Assembly (NCBI GenBank): GCA_021770825.1
Contig: JAETQD010000001.1
Location: forward strand, 1-64,000
DNA from: Clostridium sp.
GTDB lineage: Bacteria > Bacillota > Clostridia > Lachnospirales > Lachnospiraceae
Length of the DNA stretch: 64,000 nt
Reading direction: 5' to 3'
Positions 16,052 to 25,219 of this stretch are shown piece by piece. Position 1 is the stretch's first letter, and each line of letters opens with the position of its first letter. Below the pieces are notes generated by a model. The model saw only the letters and a program-made list of their open reading frames with translations, ran no database searches and had not been told where the DNA came from. Made by a program: the position numbers and the translations under genes.

Positions 16052-16975
16052 CTACTCTTCCACGTCCGGGATTTCCTGCACTGCTTTGGTATGGACAAAT
16101 TCCAGGAAACGCTCTGCAATGGGGGAAAGGCAGATGGACTTATTGTATGCCAGATAAAAGCAGCGTTTCTTCTCCAGACCGCGGATACGGAAATACCGCA
16201 GCTTTTCCTGAACTGCCGTCTGCTTTACCACCTGCTCGGACACAATGGACACCCCAAGTCCCCGGCTGATCACCTGCTTGATGGCAGACATGTTGCTCAT
16301 CCTGGCGATGACTTCCACATTTTTAAAGACTGCTTTTCCGTTCACCAGGGCTTTTTCCATTTCCTGCTTGGTGCCGGAACCGTCCTCGCGCATGACAAAG
16401 GGCTCATTGATGAAAACATCCACCGGGATTTCATCTCCGTCCTTGTAGATATTATATTTATCCGTATCCGGAGTAATGATCACCATTTCATCATAAAACA
16501 AAGGTTCAAAACACAGGCTGGAATTTCCCTTGTATCCGGTAAATCCAATCTCCCCCCGCTGGTTGGTCAGGTTTTCATTGACCATCCGGCTGTCGGACTG
16601 CTCCACATAGAACCGCACCTTCGGATACATCTCATGGAACTCCTCCATCAGTGCAGGAAGATAATAGTGGGAAGGAATGGTGGAGGTCTGGATTTCCAGG
16701 ATTCCGTCCAAATCATCCTTCATCATCTGTACGGACAGCAGGGCCTTTGCCCTGGTATTTAAAAGATCCACCGCATAGGAATAAAATTCATGGCCGTGGG
16801 GAGTCAGTGTGATCTCTCTGCCGCTTCGGTTCAACAGCTTGACTCCCAGCTCATTTTCCAGATTATTCACATGGGTACTAATGGTCGGCTGTGTCAGAAA
16901 GGTTGCATCAGCGGCCTTTGAAAAACTTTTGTACTTTGCAGCATTTACAAATGCTTCCAGTTGTCTGAACTCCAT
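16052..16975 (-). CDS. LysR-family regulator, selenium-metabolism associated
   Basis: 307 residues: N-terminal HTH (MEFRQLEAFVNAAKYKSFSK, AADATFLTQPTISTHVNNLE) and a periplasmic-binding-like effector domain from ~90. It begins 10 bases after the selB stop, so it is co-transcribed with selA-selB, and it precedes the yedE operon. LysR proteins in this position are known companions of selenium genes. The ligand is unknown. Confidence 0.9.
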   Translation of the reverse strand: MEFRQLEAFVNAAKYKSFSKAADATFLTQPTISTHVNNLENELGVKLLNRSGREITLTPHGHEFYSYAVDLLNTRAKALLSVQMMKDDLDGILEIQTSTIPSHYYLPALMEEFHEMYPKVRFYVEQSDSRMVNENLTNQRGEIGFTGYKGNSSLCFEPLFYDEMVIITPDTDKYNIYKDGDEIPVDVFINEPFVMREDGSGTKQEMEKALVNGKAVFKNVEVIARMSNMSAIKQVISRGLGVSIVSEQVVKQTAVQEKLRYFRIRGLEKKRCFYLAYNKSICLSPIAERFLEFVHTKAVQEIPDVEE

Positions 16976-16985
16976 AATTTCTCCT

Positions 16986-18896
16986 TTACTTCAGCAAAAC
17001 CCTTGCATCACCCTGGAGTTTGGTAATTTTCTGCTGATCCAGATGGTCCAGAATCAAAAGAACATATTTTCGTGATGTTCCCAGCATATCCCGGAATTCT
17101 GCCAGAGACATGGTGTCGTGGGTCTTATAGTGGTTTCTTAAAAGAGCCATGGCCCTCTCATAATGATCCTTATAAAGGTAAGCGCCCGGATTTAATTTAA
17201 TCAGTACCCCTTCCTTAAAGAGATCGGAAAGAACCTGTTTGGCCTGTTTTTTATCCTTAAACTGTGCCATAACCTCATCGGTGGACGGAGCCTCAAAACC
17301 GGCTTCCTGGTAAGTTTTAATCATGCTGTTTCGCATGTCGGAGTGGGCATCGGAATACTGGGCGGAGAATCCGGCAGCGGCCACCGTACTTCCGGAGGCT
17401 GTGATGATTCCGCGCTTTAACAGCTCATTCAAAAGGACGTCGCCCTTTTTCGCATCCTTTAAATAGAAGCTGGCAAGGAGTCTGCTCTTGATCTCCTCTT
17501 TTTCCATACCCTGGGCAATGGGATTTTCCTTATGGAAGGCGGTCAGGATTTCCGTGGTTTTATCGGTCATCCGCTCCCAGAAGGCCTTGTGGAAGAAGTT
17601 GCCGTCGTTGAGGGAAAGGGCCTTTTTCTGCTTCTTTAAGGTCTCCATCCGGCTTTCTGTCTCGTTATCGGTCCAGTTTAATTTGGCTGCCAGCATGTGA
17701 ACGGACGGGAAGTGGATGCTCTCTTCCTTTAGCACCAGCTCCAGGATTTCATCGTCTGTTCCGGTTTCCCGAATCTGCAAAGCCGAGATCAGCTCTTCCT
17801 GGTGTCTCTTATGCTTTCCGGGACAGGAATCCAGGATGATGCCGCCGCCAAAGGTTTCCACCGGGGAGTAAAAACGGATAATAAACCGGTCGGTGCGCTT
17901 TACGGCCAGGGGCGTATCGAAGCGGAGCTGTGCGTATGCGCTCTCTCCTGCGCCAATGGAGTCCTTATCCAGAAGGACAGCCTTGGCAATGGTCTGGGCA
18001 GAACCATAATTGAAATGTACCCGGTCCCCGTTCTTTAAAAGACGGTCCGTGTTGCTAAACAGGGTGATTTTCACATCCAGGAAGGTGCTGTTGGTGAGGG
18101 TTCCCGGAGCTGCCAGCACTTCGCCGCGAAGCAAATCCTCTTTTTTTACATTGGCCAGGTTGATGGCGGTACGCTGTCCCGCATAGGCCTCGTCCTCTTT
18201 CTGTCCATGGCTCTGGATGCCGCGGATTTTAAGAATCCGTTCCTGTGGATAGACCATGACCTCTTCTCCGGCCTTGCAGCTTCCCTCCAAAAGGGTTCCC
18301 GTTACAACCGTTCCGAAGCCCTCCATGGTGAACACACGGTCAATGGGAAGGCGGAACAGCTCCGGCTCGCTGCGGCGCAGTCCTACGGAACGCACCTTTT
18401 CCAGAATCATCCTTTTAAGCTCTGGAATGTTCTGTCCCGTGAAGGCGGAAACCCGGATCCGGTCTGCATGTTCCAGGAAACTTCCCTCCACCAGGGAGGA
18501 AACGTCCTCTTCCACCATCTCCGCCCAGTCCTCGTCCACCAGATCAGCCTTGGTGAATACAATGATTCCCTGACGGATATGCAGCATCTTTAAAATTTCA
18601 AAATGCTCCACAGTCTGGGGCATGACGCCCTCATCCAGGGCAATGACCAGCAAAACCAGGTCAATGCCGCCGATTCCTGCCAGCATGTTTTTCACAAATT
18701 TTTCATGGCCCGGCACATCAATGATACCGATGTGGAGCCCTTCCTCGTTGGGAAGATTGGCAAAGCCCAGCTCGATGGTAATGCCGCGCTTCTGCTCTTC
18801 TTTTAACCGGTCCGTATCAATTCCCGTCAGGGCTTTGATGAGACAGGTTTTGCCATGGTCCACATGGCCGGAAGTTCCTACAATGACATTTTGCAT
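16986..18896 (-). CDS. selB: Selenocysteine-specific elongation factor SelB
   Basis: EF-Tu-like GTPase: G1 GHVDHGKT, G2/switch [11 protein letters not shown]3 DVPGHEKF, G4 TKAD. Beta-barrel domains follow to ~370, then C-terminal winged helices (~380-636) that bind the SECIS hairpin. It delivers Sec-tRNA to UGA codons in grdA and grdB. The ATG at 18896 is preferred because the conserved N-terminus starts there; a GTG at 18908 lies too close to the AAAGGAG site. Length (~636 aa) is normal. It follows selA by about 20 bases. Confidence 0.95.
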   Translation of the reverse strand: MQNVIVGTSGHVDHGKTCLIKALTGIDTDRLKEEQKRGITIELGFANLPNEEGLHIGIIDVPGHEKFVKNMLAGIGGIDLVLLVIALDEGVMPQTVEHFEILKMLHIRQGIIVFTKADLVDEDWAEMVEEDVSSLVEGSFLEHADRIRVSAFTGQNIPELKRMILEKVRSVGLRRSEPELFRLPIDRVFTMEGFGTVVTGTLLEGSCKAGEEVMVYPQERILKIRGIQSHGQKEDEAYAGQRTAINLANVKKEDLLRGEVLAAPGTLTNSTFLDVKITLFSNTDRLLKNGDRVHFNYGSAQTIAKAVLLDKDSIGAGESAYAQLRFDTPLAVKRTDRFIIRFYSPVETFGGGIILDSCPGKHKRHQEELISALQIRETGTDDEILELVLKEESIHFPSVHMLAAKLNWTDNETESRMETLKKQKKALSLNDGNFFHKAFWERMTDKTTEILTAFHKENPIAQGMEKEEIKSRLLASFYLKDAKKGDVLLNELLKRGIITASGSTVAAAGFSAQYSDAHSDMRNSMIKTYQEAGFEAPSTDEVMAQFKDKKQAKQVLSDLFKEGVLIKLNPGAYLYKDHYERAMALLRNHYKTHDTMSLAEFRDMLGTSRKYVLLILDHLDQQKITKLQGDARVLLK

Positions 18897-18915
18897 TCCT
18901 TGAGTCACTCTCCTT

Positions 18916-20325
18916 TTATTTCATGTCTGCATGGGAGGCCGCAAAGGAAAAGGCCTGCGCCACGCAGGGGATATCTTCTTCTTTGATGGTCCGCACAGAA
19001 AGCAGCACCTCATCATGGGCCACACGGACAATCACCGGAATCTCAGCCTTACGTAAAAGCCGCTCCAGCCGTTCGGCGGGAATCTTTTCAGAAGAAACAG
19101 ACACGGCCTGGCCCAAAAGCCGTACTGTGGGGGCAGAGCCGCCGCCGATCTGGTCCTTACAGGGGCAGATTCCCAGTGTGAATTCCGAAGCTGCAGCCTT
19201 GATGGCGCCAAGAACCGCCTCTGCCTTTTTTTGCAGCTCTTCCTGGGAAACCGTAATCATCTGAAGGACAGGGATGTTCTTCTTGGCATCCTCCATGTCC
19301 ATATATTCAAAAAATGTGGCTTCCATGGCTGCCAGTGTCATCTTGTCCACGCGGAAGGCGCGGGCCAGGGGATGATGCTTCATTTTATCAATATATTCCT
19401 TTTTACCGATTAAGATGCCTCCCTGGGGACCGCCAAGGAGCTTGTCGCCGCTGAATAAGACCACATCGGCTCCATCCCGCAGAGCATCCACCACCGTCGG
19501 TTCATCCACGCCGTAGCGGGACAAGTCGGTCATAAGGCCGCTTCCCATATCGTAAATCACAGGAAGCCCACACTCTTTTCCGAGGGCCACCATTTCCTTT
19601 AAGGTGACTTCCTGGGTAAAGCCCACAATTCTGTAATTGCTGGTGTGAACCTTCATGAAAGCCCCGGTGGTTTCCGGGTTGTATGCGTTCCGGTAATCGG
19701 AGGGCTTGGTTTTGTTGGTGGTTCCCACCTCTTTTAAATGTGCGCCGCTCTGCTCCATAATATCCGGAATCCGGAAGGAACCGCCGATTTCCACCAGCTC
19801 GCCGCGGGAAGTGATGACTTCCTTGCCGTAAGCCATGGCAGAAAGGCAGAGCATGGTGGCTGCCGCATTGTTGTTGACCACCATGGCCGCTTCCGCGCCT
19901 GTGATTTTCGTAATGATCTTTTCCACATGGTCATGACGGGAACCTCTGGCGCCCTTTTTCACATCGTATTCCAGATTGGAATAGGAATCGGCCACCTTGA
20001 GAACCTGTTCAACGGCCGTTTTGCAAAGGTTGGCTCTTCCGAGATTGGTATGAAGAATCACTCCGGTAGCGTTGACCAGTGTATTTAAATTGTGCTTTTT
20101 CTTTCCTGTGATGGTACCACAGATTTTTTCGATGATTGTCTCTCTGTCCGGAACGGCTTCCAGGTCTCCGGAGAGAATGTCTTTGCGGAGCTTATCAATG
20201 ATTTCTCTTGCCGTGTCAACAACAACGGCTCTCGGTGTGGATTCCATAAAAAAAACAAGCTGCTCATCCAGTAGCAACTCGTCTATTTTAGGAAGACCAC
20301 GCAGTAATATCTGCCTGTTTTCCAT
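18916..20325 (-). CDS. selA: L-seryl-tRNA(Sec) selenium transferase
   Basis: 469 residues, the usual bacterial SelA length. N-terminal helical domain (LPKIDELL), a GVILHTNLGRA motif, and the PLP lysine in VVLFSGDKLLGGPQGG. Converts Ser-tRNA(Sec) to Sec-tRNA(Sec) with selenophosphate. It begins 33 bases after the tRNA-Sec gene and is read from the same promoter. selD (selenophosphate synthetase) is not in the window. Confidence 0.96.
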   Translation of the reverse strand: MENRQILLRGLPKIDELLLDEQLVFFMESTPRAVVVDTAREIIDKLRKDILSGDLEAVPDRETIIEKICGTITGKKKHNLNTLVNATGVILHTNLGRANLCKTAVEQVLKVADSYSNLEYDVKKGARGSRHDHVEKIITKITGAEAAMVVNNNAAATMLCLSAMAYGKEVITSRGELVEIGGSFRIPDIMEQSGAHLKEVGTTNKTKPSDYRNAYNPETTGAFMKVHTSNYRIVGFTQEVTLKEMVALGKECGLPVIYDMGSGLMTDLSRYGVDEPTVVDALRDGADVVLFSGDKLLGGPQGGILIGKKEYIDKMKHHPLARAFRVDKMTLAAMEATFFEYMDMEDAKKNIPVLQMITVSQEELQKKAEAVLGAIKAAASEFTLGICPCKDQIGGGSAPTVRLLGQAVSVSSEKIPAERLERLLRKAEIPVIVRVAHDEVLLSVRTIKEEDIPCVAQAFSFAASHADMK

Positions 20326-20357
20326 AATATATTCCTCCTACTTCGATGAATAAGTAA

Positions 20358-20451
20358 CGGAGGAGGTGGGAATCGAACCCACCCGAAGGGCTCCTAACCC
20401 TTCACAACGGTTTTGAAGACCGCGAGGCACACCAGCAACCTATCTACCTCC
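20358..20451 (-). tRNA. selC: tRNA-Sec (anticodon TCA)
   Basis: A 94-base tRNA with a long D-stem, a long variable arm (GGGTTAGGAGCCC), a T-arm GTGGG-TTCGATT-CCCAC and anticodon loop CTTCAAA within CGGTCTTCAAAACCG. 3' CCA is not encoded. The acceptor stem reads GGAGGTAG at the 5' side but only CTCCTCC at the 3' side, leaving U6 unpaired, where a perfect 8-bp stem would need CTACCTCC. It is co-transcribed with selA. Confidence 0.92.
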
Positions 20452-20474
20452 AAATTCAAATCGCACACAGTGCC

Positions 20475-20503
20475 ATAATAGCACAAAATTTTCATTCTGT
20501 CAA
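20475..20503 (-). promoter_or_regulatory. Promoter of tRNA-Sec-selA-selB
   Basis: On the minus strand a perfect TTGACA (20503-20498), 17-base spacer and TATTAT (20480-20475). Transcription would start near 20468, 17 bases before the tRNA. Confidence 0.8.
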
Positions 20504-20559
20504 TCTGGGAATGACAGGTATTGTCAATATTTGCCAACTATTGACAACGCCCGGAATTT

Positions 20560-20605
20560 CCCCGGAAAACTCCGGCGGCTTTGCATACAGAAACCGCCGG
20601 ATTCC
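20560..20605 (-). terminator. Terminator of the glycine reductase operon
   Basis: CCGGCGG (20572-20578) pairs with CCGCCGG (20594-20600), then AGTTTT on the minus strand. It follows the grdD stop and separates the operon from tRNA-Sec. Confidence 0.75.
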
Positions 20606-20618
20606 GGTTCTTCCGGTT

Positions 20619-21737
20619 TTAGCCTACATAACCGGCTTTCTTTAAGATTTCATAAGCTCTTGCTTTCTTATCAGCAGCCATCAAAACGATGGGGCCTGTG
20701 CAGCCCATACCACTCTCTGCGTAAATGCCCTCTTTCCAAAGAGCCTGTACAGCATCTTCCAGGTCCATAACCTCGATACCCGGAATCTGGTCGGTACAAA
20801 TTTCCTTGGGCGGAGCAGTCACAGCAGCGGCCGGAGCAGCCTCTTTCTTTCCGGCAGCCTTTAACTCCTCGATAATTGCCTCAAATCCAGCCTTTTTCGC
20901 CTTTGCAAATTCTTCTGCAGCAATCTTCTTCCAGTCATGCTTAACCAGGTTTGTGGCAAACTCCATGGCGCCTGCAATCACAGGAGCGCCGGAAGCACGG
21001 GATACGATCATGATTAATCTGTCATATCCATCGCCGATACCCGGGCCATAGCCGAAGCCGAGGGACTCATAGCTTCCGCCTGTGGTGTATGCGGAGAAAA
21101 TCTTCATCATCAGATTTCCTGTGAGGGAGTCCATAACCATGATATCCGGAGTTCCGGCCAGCAGGTCATTTCCTCTCATGACAATTCCGCCGTCTGCACG
21201 GGCAGATTCTGCAAAGTTAATGTCATAGCCCTGCTCTTTTAACTTAAGCAGTGCCTTTTCGGTCTGTCTTGCACCATCAATGTTTGCGATACCAACGGTC
21301 GGATTTTCGATGCCGTCTGCTTTGGCAGCAATGATACCGTAAATGGCGTTCTTTACCATACCGCTGATACGGTCGGTGTCAGAAGTACCTGTGGTGGTAG
21401 CAAGGTACATGGGTTTGCCCATGCCGGGGGTAATTACCTTACCGACAGTGGAAACACCGATGGGGAACGGATAGTGCATGGTAACAGCAGCGTCAATTTC
21501 GCCGGAATCCAGAAGAACTTCCATCTGTTTGTGGATGTCCTCTCCCTCGATTAACCGTGCATCAATTCCCTTATATGCGGCCAGTTCCATGGCCTTTTTA
21601 ATGTTGTCTTCTCCATGCTCACTGCCTTCGGATGCAAAGCCGATCACCGGCTTTTTGCCGTACTGTCCTGTTTCCAGGGCATCTGCAACTTCCAGGAAGG
21701 TTTCTGCAATGAGCGTCTTAATTCTATTATCTGACAT
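20619..21737 (-). CDS. grdD: Glycine reductase complex component C, alpha subunit GrdD
   Basis: 372 residues, related to fatty-acid/phospholipid synthesis proteins (PlsX-like). With GrdC it releases acetyl phosphate from the acetyl-GrdA selenoester. Features: GFASEGSEHGEDN start region, HYPFPIGVSTVGK, MVMDSLTGNLMMKIFSAYTT, an Ala-rich linker near 300 and a C-terminal ESGMGCTGPIVLM. It is the last operon gene, 27 bases after grdC. Confidence 0.95.
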   Translation of the reverse strand: MSDNRIKTLIAETFLEVADALETGQYGKKPVIGFASEGSEHGEDNIKKAMELAAYKGIDARLIEGEDIHKQMEVLLDSGEIDAAVTMHYPFPIGVSTVGKVITPGMGKPMYLATTTGTSDTDRISGMVKNAIYGIIAAKADGIENPTVGIANIDGARQTEKALLKLKEQGYDINFAESARADGGIVMRGNDLLAGTPDIMVMDSLTGNLMMKIFSAYTTGGSYESLGFGYGPGIGDGYDRLIMIVSRASGAPVIAGAMEFATNLVKHDWKKIAAEEFAKAKKAGFEAIIEELKAAGKKEAAPAAAVTAPPKEICTDQIPGIEVMDLEDAVQALWKEGIYAESGMGCTGPIVLMAADKKARAYEILKKAGYVG

Positions 21738-21764
21738 AACGCACCTGTCCTTTCTGTACGCAGA

Positions 21765-23327
21765 TTATTCTTCACCAAGAAGGCCGTTTGCAAATTCACG
21801 CATAGCCTGTCCGATCATAGACTTAACAGCAGCCTCGTCAAAGCCAGCAGCAGCCGGTGCATTGGCAGAGCCGTCGTTTGCCTGTACCACGAAGGAAACA
21901 CCGTCAAACAGGTTTGTCATTCTTCCAAGGAACAGACTTCCTTTACCGATGATCATGGCACGCTTGGTCTCGCCGGCAAGTACTTCCTCGCGTAACGGTC
22001 CAACATAGGGAACACCAGACGGAATATGACCCTGAGTGGGAGCCCATCCTGTCATGCCGTGCTCTTTTACGAAGTTTGCAATATCGGTACGTGCGATCTG
22101 GCCTTTCTTAACAGCCAGGGCAGCGATCATCTTATAGTTAGCTTCCGGAACGTCTCCAGCGCCAGCCGGTTTTGTGATATCCGGGTTCTGCATTTCCGGT
22201 GAATACTTGTCCACATCTGTCATCAGAAGACCTGCATTCTCAAGGGGAGCAGCCACAAGAGCGCCGATAACGTTCTGCGGAGCGGAACCGGTTCCGATGG
22301 TATGTCTTCCGATAATATCGGTGCGGATCTGCGGGCTTACGCCGTCGTCTGCACTGATCAGTACGGAGAATCCTGCGATAGCATCCTCAAGGATCGGAAG
22401 GCCTTTCTTTACATGGTCCTTACCATTCATACCAAGCTTTGCGGTACAGCCGCCAGCGGTAACAACCACATGCTTAAAGGTACCGGCTTTTACAAGTGCG
22501 GCAGCATGTAACATAGCATGAGCCGGGCCTGCACAGAAGCCACGAACGTCAGAACCTGTTGCGTTGGTGAAACCTGCAATCTCAGCAGCAGCCTTTGCAA
22601 AGTTTCCGCCGCCTCTCTGGTTCATATCACCGCAGGCTTCCTCACAGCAGTCGATAACGTATTCTACTTCGTCTGCATTGACGCCGGCCTTCTTAACCAG
22701 CTCAATTAAGGAAAGTACGTTGGAGGCCTTTGTTACAAGGTTCTCTAACATTACATGTGCGGACAGGTTTGCGTCCACATCATGGGCACGTTTTACAACG
22801 CCCACAAGAACACCATTGTTGTAGAGTCCCTCAGAATGCTCATCGTTTACAAGAGCAGTCAGCTCCTCTGTGGTGGTGTTTGCATTTTTATCAAGAACTG
22901 CTAACTGTGCTTCTGTAAGAAGATTCTGAGCAGCCAATTTCGCTTTTACATCCTGGGCAAAGCTGTTTTCCAGCATTACCAGATCGAATACGTCACAAAT
23001 CTGAATCAGTCCGTAGAACTCGTCCTGAGGCATAATCTGGCCGTATTTTCCATCGCGGGAAGCATTCTCCCACTTCTTATCATAGTACGGGAACGGAGTG
23101 GCAGTAAGATCTGCCGGTTTCGCATTTCCGATATATACCTGGTTCGGTATGTAGGATACTGCATCCTCAAAAGATCTTAAATGTGACGGAAGCTCTTTTA
23201 AATACTCAGAGTCCGGATTTACAACCATTTCTGTGGTCTGTGTTGTACCGTTATGGATTACCATATCCGGTGTAATCGCCAGTGTATAGCTGGCTCCCTT
23301 CAATACTGGATACCCGTTCATGAACAC
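21765..23327 (-). CDS. grdC: Glycine reductase complex component C, beta subunit GrdC
   Basis: 520 residues, thiolase/KAS III-like: FCAGPAHAMLHAAALVKAGT, with its cysteine, and VVTAGGCTAKLGMNGKDH carry the likely catalytic residues. It forms component C with GrdD (arsenate-sensitive acetyl phosphate release). A GAGGTGTG ribosome binding site precedes ATG 23327. It follows grdA by ~50 bases. Confidence 0.95.
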   Translation of the reverse strand: MFMNGYPVLKGASYTLAITPDMVIHNGTTQTTEMVVNPDSEYLKELPSHLRSFEDAVSYIPNQVYIGNAKPADLTATPFPYYDKKWENASRDGKYGQIMPQDEFYGLIQICDVFDLVMLENSFAQDVKAKLAAQNLLTEAQLAVLDKNANTTTEELTALVNDEHSEGLYNNGVLVGVVKRAHDVDANLSAHVMLENLVTKASNVLSLIELVKKAGVNADEVEYVIDCCEEACGDMNQRGGGNFAKAAAEIAGFTNATGSDVRGFCAGPAHAMLHAAALVKAGTFKHVVVTAGGCTAKLGMNGKDHVKKGLPILEDAIAGFSVLISADDGVSPQIRTDIIGRHTIGTGSAPQNVIGALVAAPLENAGLLMTDVDKYSPEMQNPDITKPAGAGDVPEANYKMIAALAVKKGQIARTDIANFVKEHGMTGWAPTQGHIPSGVPYVGPLREEVLAGETKRAMIIGKGSLFLGRMTNLFDGVSFVVQANDGSANAPAAAGFDEAAVKSMIGQAMREFANGLLGEE

Positions 23328-23380
23328 ACCTCTTAATTTAAAAAAAATGGGGCGCCAAAGAATCAGCGCCCCTTGACTAG

Positions 23381-23854
23381 TTACAGGTATTTACAGAATT
23401 CATCTCTGATGGAAGACATTTCGCTTGCGATGTCATCCACATCCATAACCATCTCCATCATGCTGATCTCATCATCGTAAACACCAGCATCAACTTCAGC
23501 TTTGATTTCATCCTCACAAATGTGATATACAGTCAGTCCCAACTGGACTCCTGCTAATGGGCCTGCGAAAGTCGGATCACCTGCAGTTACGGTCTCAGCA
23601 GCTAAACCAGCTGCCTCACCCTCAGCGGCACCAAGAATTACAACTACATTCTCTGCACCGTATTTTTCTGCGAAGTCTTTTACTCTCTTCTGATTTTCCA
23701 GATCCATAGCACCTGCGGATGTTCAGACAAAGCACTCAGTAGATGAATATACTACATCTGCTCCGGCTGTCTTAACACAAGCTTCTATGGATGGCCCCGG
23801 AATACCGTCACGGTCTCCGATGATTACTACTTTTTTGCCATTCAGAATAGCCAT
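23381..23854 (-). CDS. grdA: Glycine reductase selenoprotein A (GrdA), Sec at residue 44
   Basis: Translated with UGA at 23725-23723 as selenocysteine, the protein is 157 residues. It begins [20 protein letters not shown] and contains the redox motif Cys-Phe-Val-Sec at 41-44, the classical GrdA site. Without recoding the frame would stop at 44. A stem (23702-23705 with 23717-23720) just after the UGA resembles a bacterial SECIS. GrdA carries the carboxymethyl selenoether from GrdB, and its Se-S bridge is reduced by thioredoxin. ATG 23854 follows AGGAGGAAACG. Confidence 0.96.
23686..23725 (-). promoter_or_regulatory. SECIS element of grdA
   Basis: Downstream of the UGA: ATCC/GGAT lower stem, GCA/TGC upper pairing and a small apical loop around AGGT. 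This lies at the position SelB needs. The fold is predicted by eye. Confidence 0.55.
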
Positions 23855-23914
23855 AGCATCGTTTCCTCCTTAATTTATTTATAGAAAAACACGAATACGT
23901 GTTATTTCCAGCTT

Positions 23915-24232
23915 TTACAGATGTGCCTTAATCATTGCTTCGATATTCTCTACTGTTGCATCGTCCTTTACGCACTCAGCAATCTTTTCGCCGCCCTTGT
24001 AAAGAGCGATAACCGGAAGGCCAAGAATCTTCTGGCCGATAGCCAGACGGCGAGCCTTTGTGGTGTTGAGGGCTGTGAACTTAATGTCCTTGCCATAGGT
24101 ATCTTCCATAGCATGTACGTGGGGCATAAGAGCCTGGCACGGTACGCAGCCGTCACCGTAGAAATCTACGAGAATGGTTCCCTCTGCTTCCAATACTTCA
24201 GCAGCAAATGTTTCCTTCGTTAACTCTAACAT
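23915..24232 (-). CDS. trxA: Thioredoxin of the glycine reductase system
   Basis: 105 residues with active site GCVPC (Cys-29/Cys-32) instead of the common GPC type; this variant is typical of glycine-reductase-linked thioredoxins. It reduces GrdA after acetyl phosphate formation. It lies between trxB and grdA in the operon. Confidence 0.94.
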   Translation of the reverse strand: MLELTKETFAAEVLEAEGTILVDFYGDGCVPCQALMPHVHAMEDTYGKDIKFTALNTTKARRLAIGQKILGLPVIALYKGGEKIAECVKDDATVENIEAMIKAHL

Positions 24233-24262
24233 AATTAAGACATCCTTTCTTAAAAACAGTGA

Positions 24263-25207
24263 TTATGCCTCATGCTCTGAAACATACTTTTCAGCCTGCA
24301 TTGCTGCAATGGCTCCGTCTGCGGCAGCTGTTACTACCTGACGCAGGCTCTTTACGCGGATATCTCCGGCGGCAAATACACCCGGAATATTGGTGTGCAT
24401 GTTGTCGTCAGTCTTAATATACCCGTTTTCCATCTCAAGCATACCCTCGAATAACTCACTTCTCGGATTGTAGCCGATAAAGCCGAAGAGTCCGAACATT
24501 CCGTCATCGGGATCTGCATCGATTCTGGTAAGCTCGCCGGTTTTTGTATTCTTAACGGTCATACCGCTTAAAATACCGTCGCCGTGAAGCTCATCTACAA
24601 CTGTATCCCACATAAAGTTCATCTTCGGGTTCTTGAATGCCTTCTCCTGAATGGATTTGGCAGCACGAAGCTCGTTCCTTCTGTGAATTACAGTAACCTT
24701 TCTTGCGAACTTTGTCAAGTACATAGCTTCCTCAACAGCAGAATCTCCGCCGCCTACAACATATACCTCAAGGTCCTCGAAGAAGTTGGCGTCACAGGTA
24801 GCACAGAAGGAAACTCCCTTGCCCATAAATTCGCCCTCTCTCTTGCATCCGATGGGACGCGGGAAAGCGCCTGTGGCGATAATTAAGGTCTTGCACTGGT
24901 AAGTATCTTTGGAGCCATAAAGCTTTTTCACAGGTCCATCCAGCTCAACCTTGTTGATTGTGTCACTGGCACGCTCTGCGCCGAATTTCTCAGCCTGAGC
25001 TGTCATTCTTGCAATCAGGGACGGGCCGCTCTCACCCTCGACCATCTGGCCCGGGTAGTTTTCGATCTCGTCAGTAATCGCAATCTGTCCGCCGTCTTTT
25101 GCTTTTTCAATAATCAAAGTAGACAGGCGGTATCTTCCGGAGTACAGTCCGGCAGCTAAACCTGCCGGACCTGCACCCAGGATAATCACATCATAGAGCT
25201 TATCCAT
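24263..25207 (-). CDS. trxB: Thioredoxin reductase (NADPH or ferredoxin type uncertain)
   Basis: 314 residues: FAD-binding GAGPAGLAAGLYSGR at the N-terminus, redox motif CATC (~135/138), a second nucleotide-binding GGGDSAVEEA and a C-terminal FAAGDIR FAD motif. The second-site HRRNELRA-type sequence fits NADPH use. It forms the electron path to trxA and GrdA. Confidence 0.95.
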   Translation of the reverse strand: MDKLYDVIILGAGPAGLAAGLYSGRYRLSTLIIEKAKDGGQIAITDEIENYPGQMVEGESGPSLIARMTAQAEKFGAERASDTINKVELDGPVKKLYGSKDTYQCKTLIIATGAFPRPIGCKREGEFMGKGVSFCATCDANFFEDLEVYVVGGGDSAVEEAMYLTKFARKVTVIHRRNELRAAKSIQEKAFKNPKMNFMWDTVVDELHGDGILSGMTVKNTKTGELTRIDADPDDGMFGLFGFIGYNPRSELFEGMLEMENGYIKTDDNMHTNIPGVFAAGDIRVKSLRQVVTAAADGAIAAMQAEKYVSEHEA

Positions 25208-25219
25208 TGATGTTTCTCC

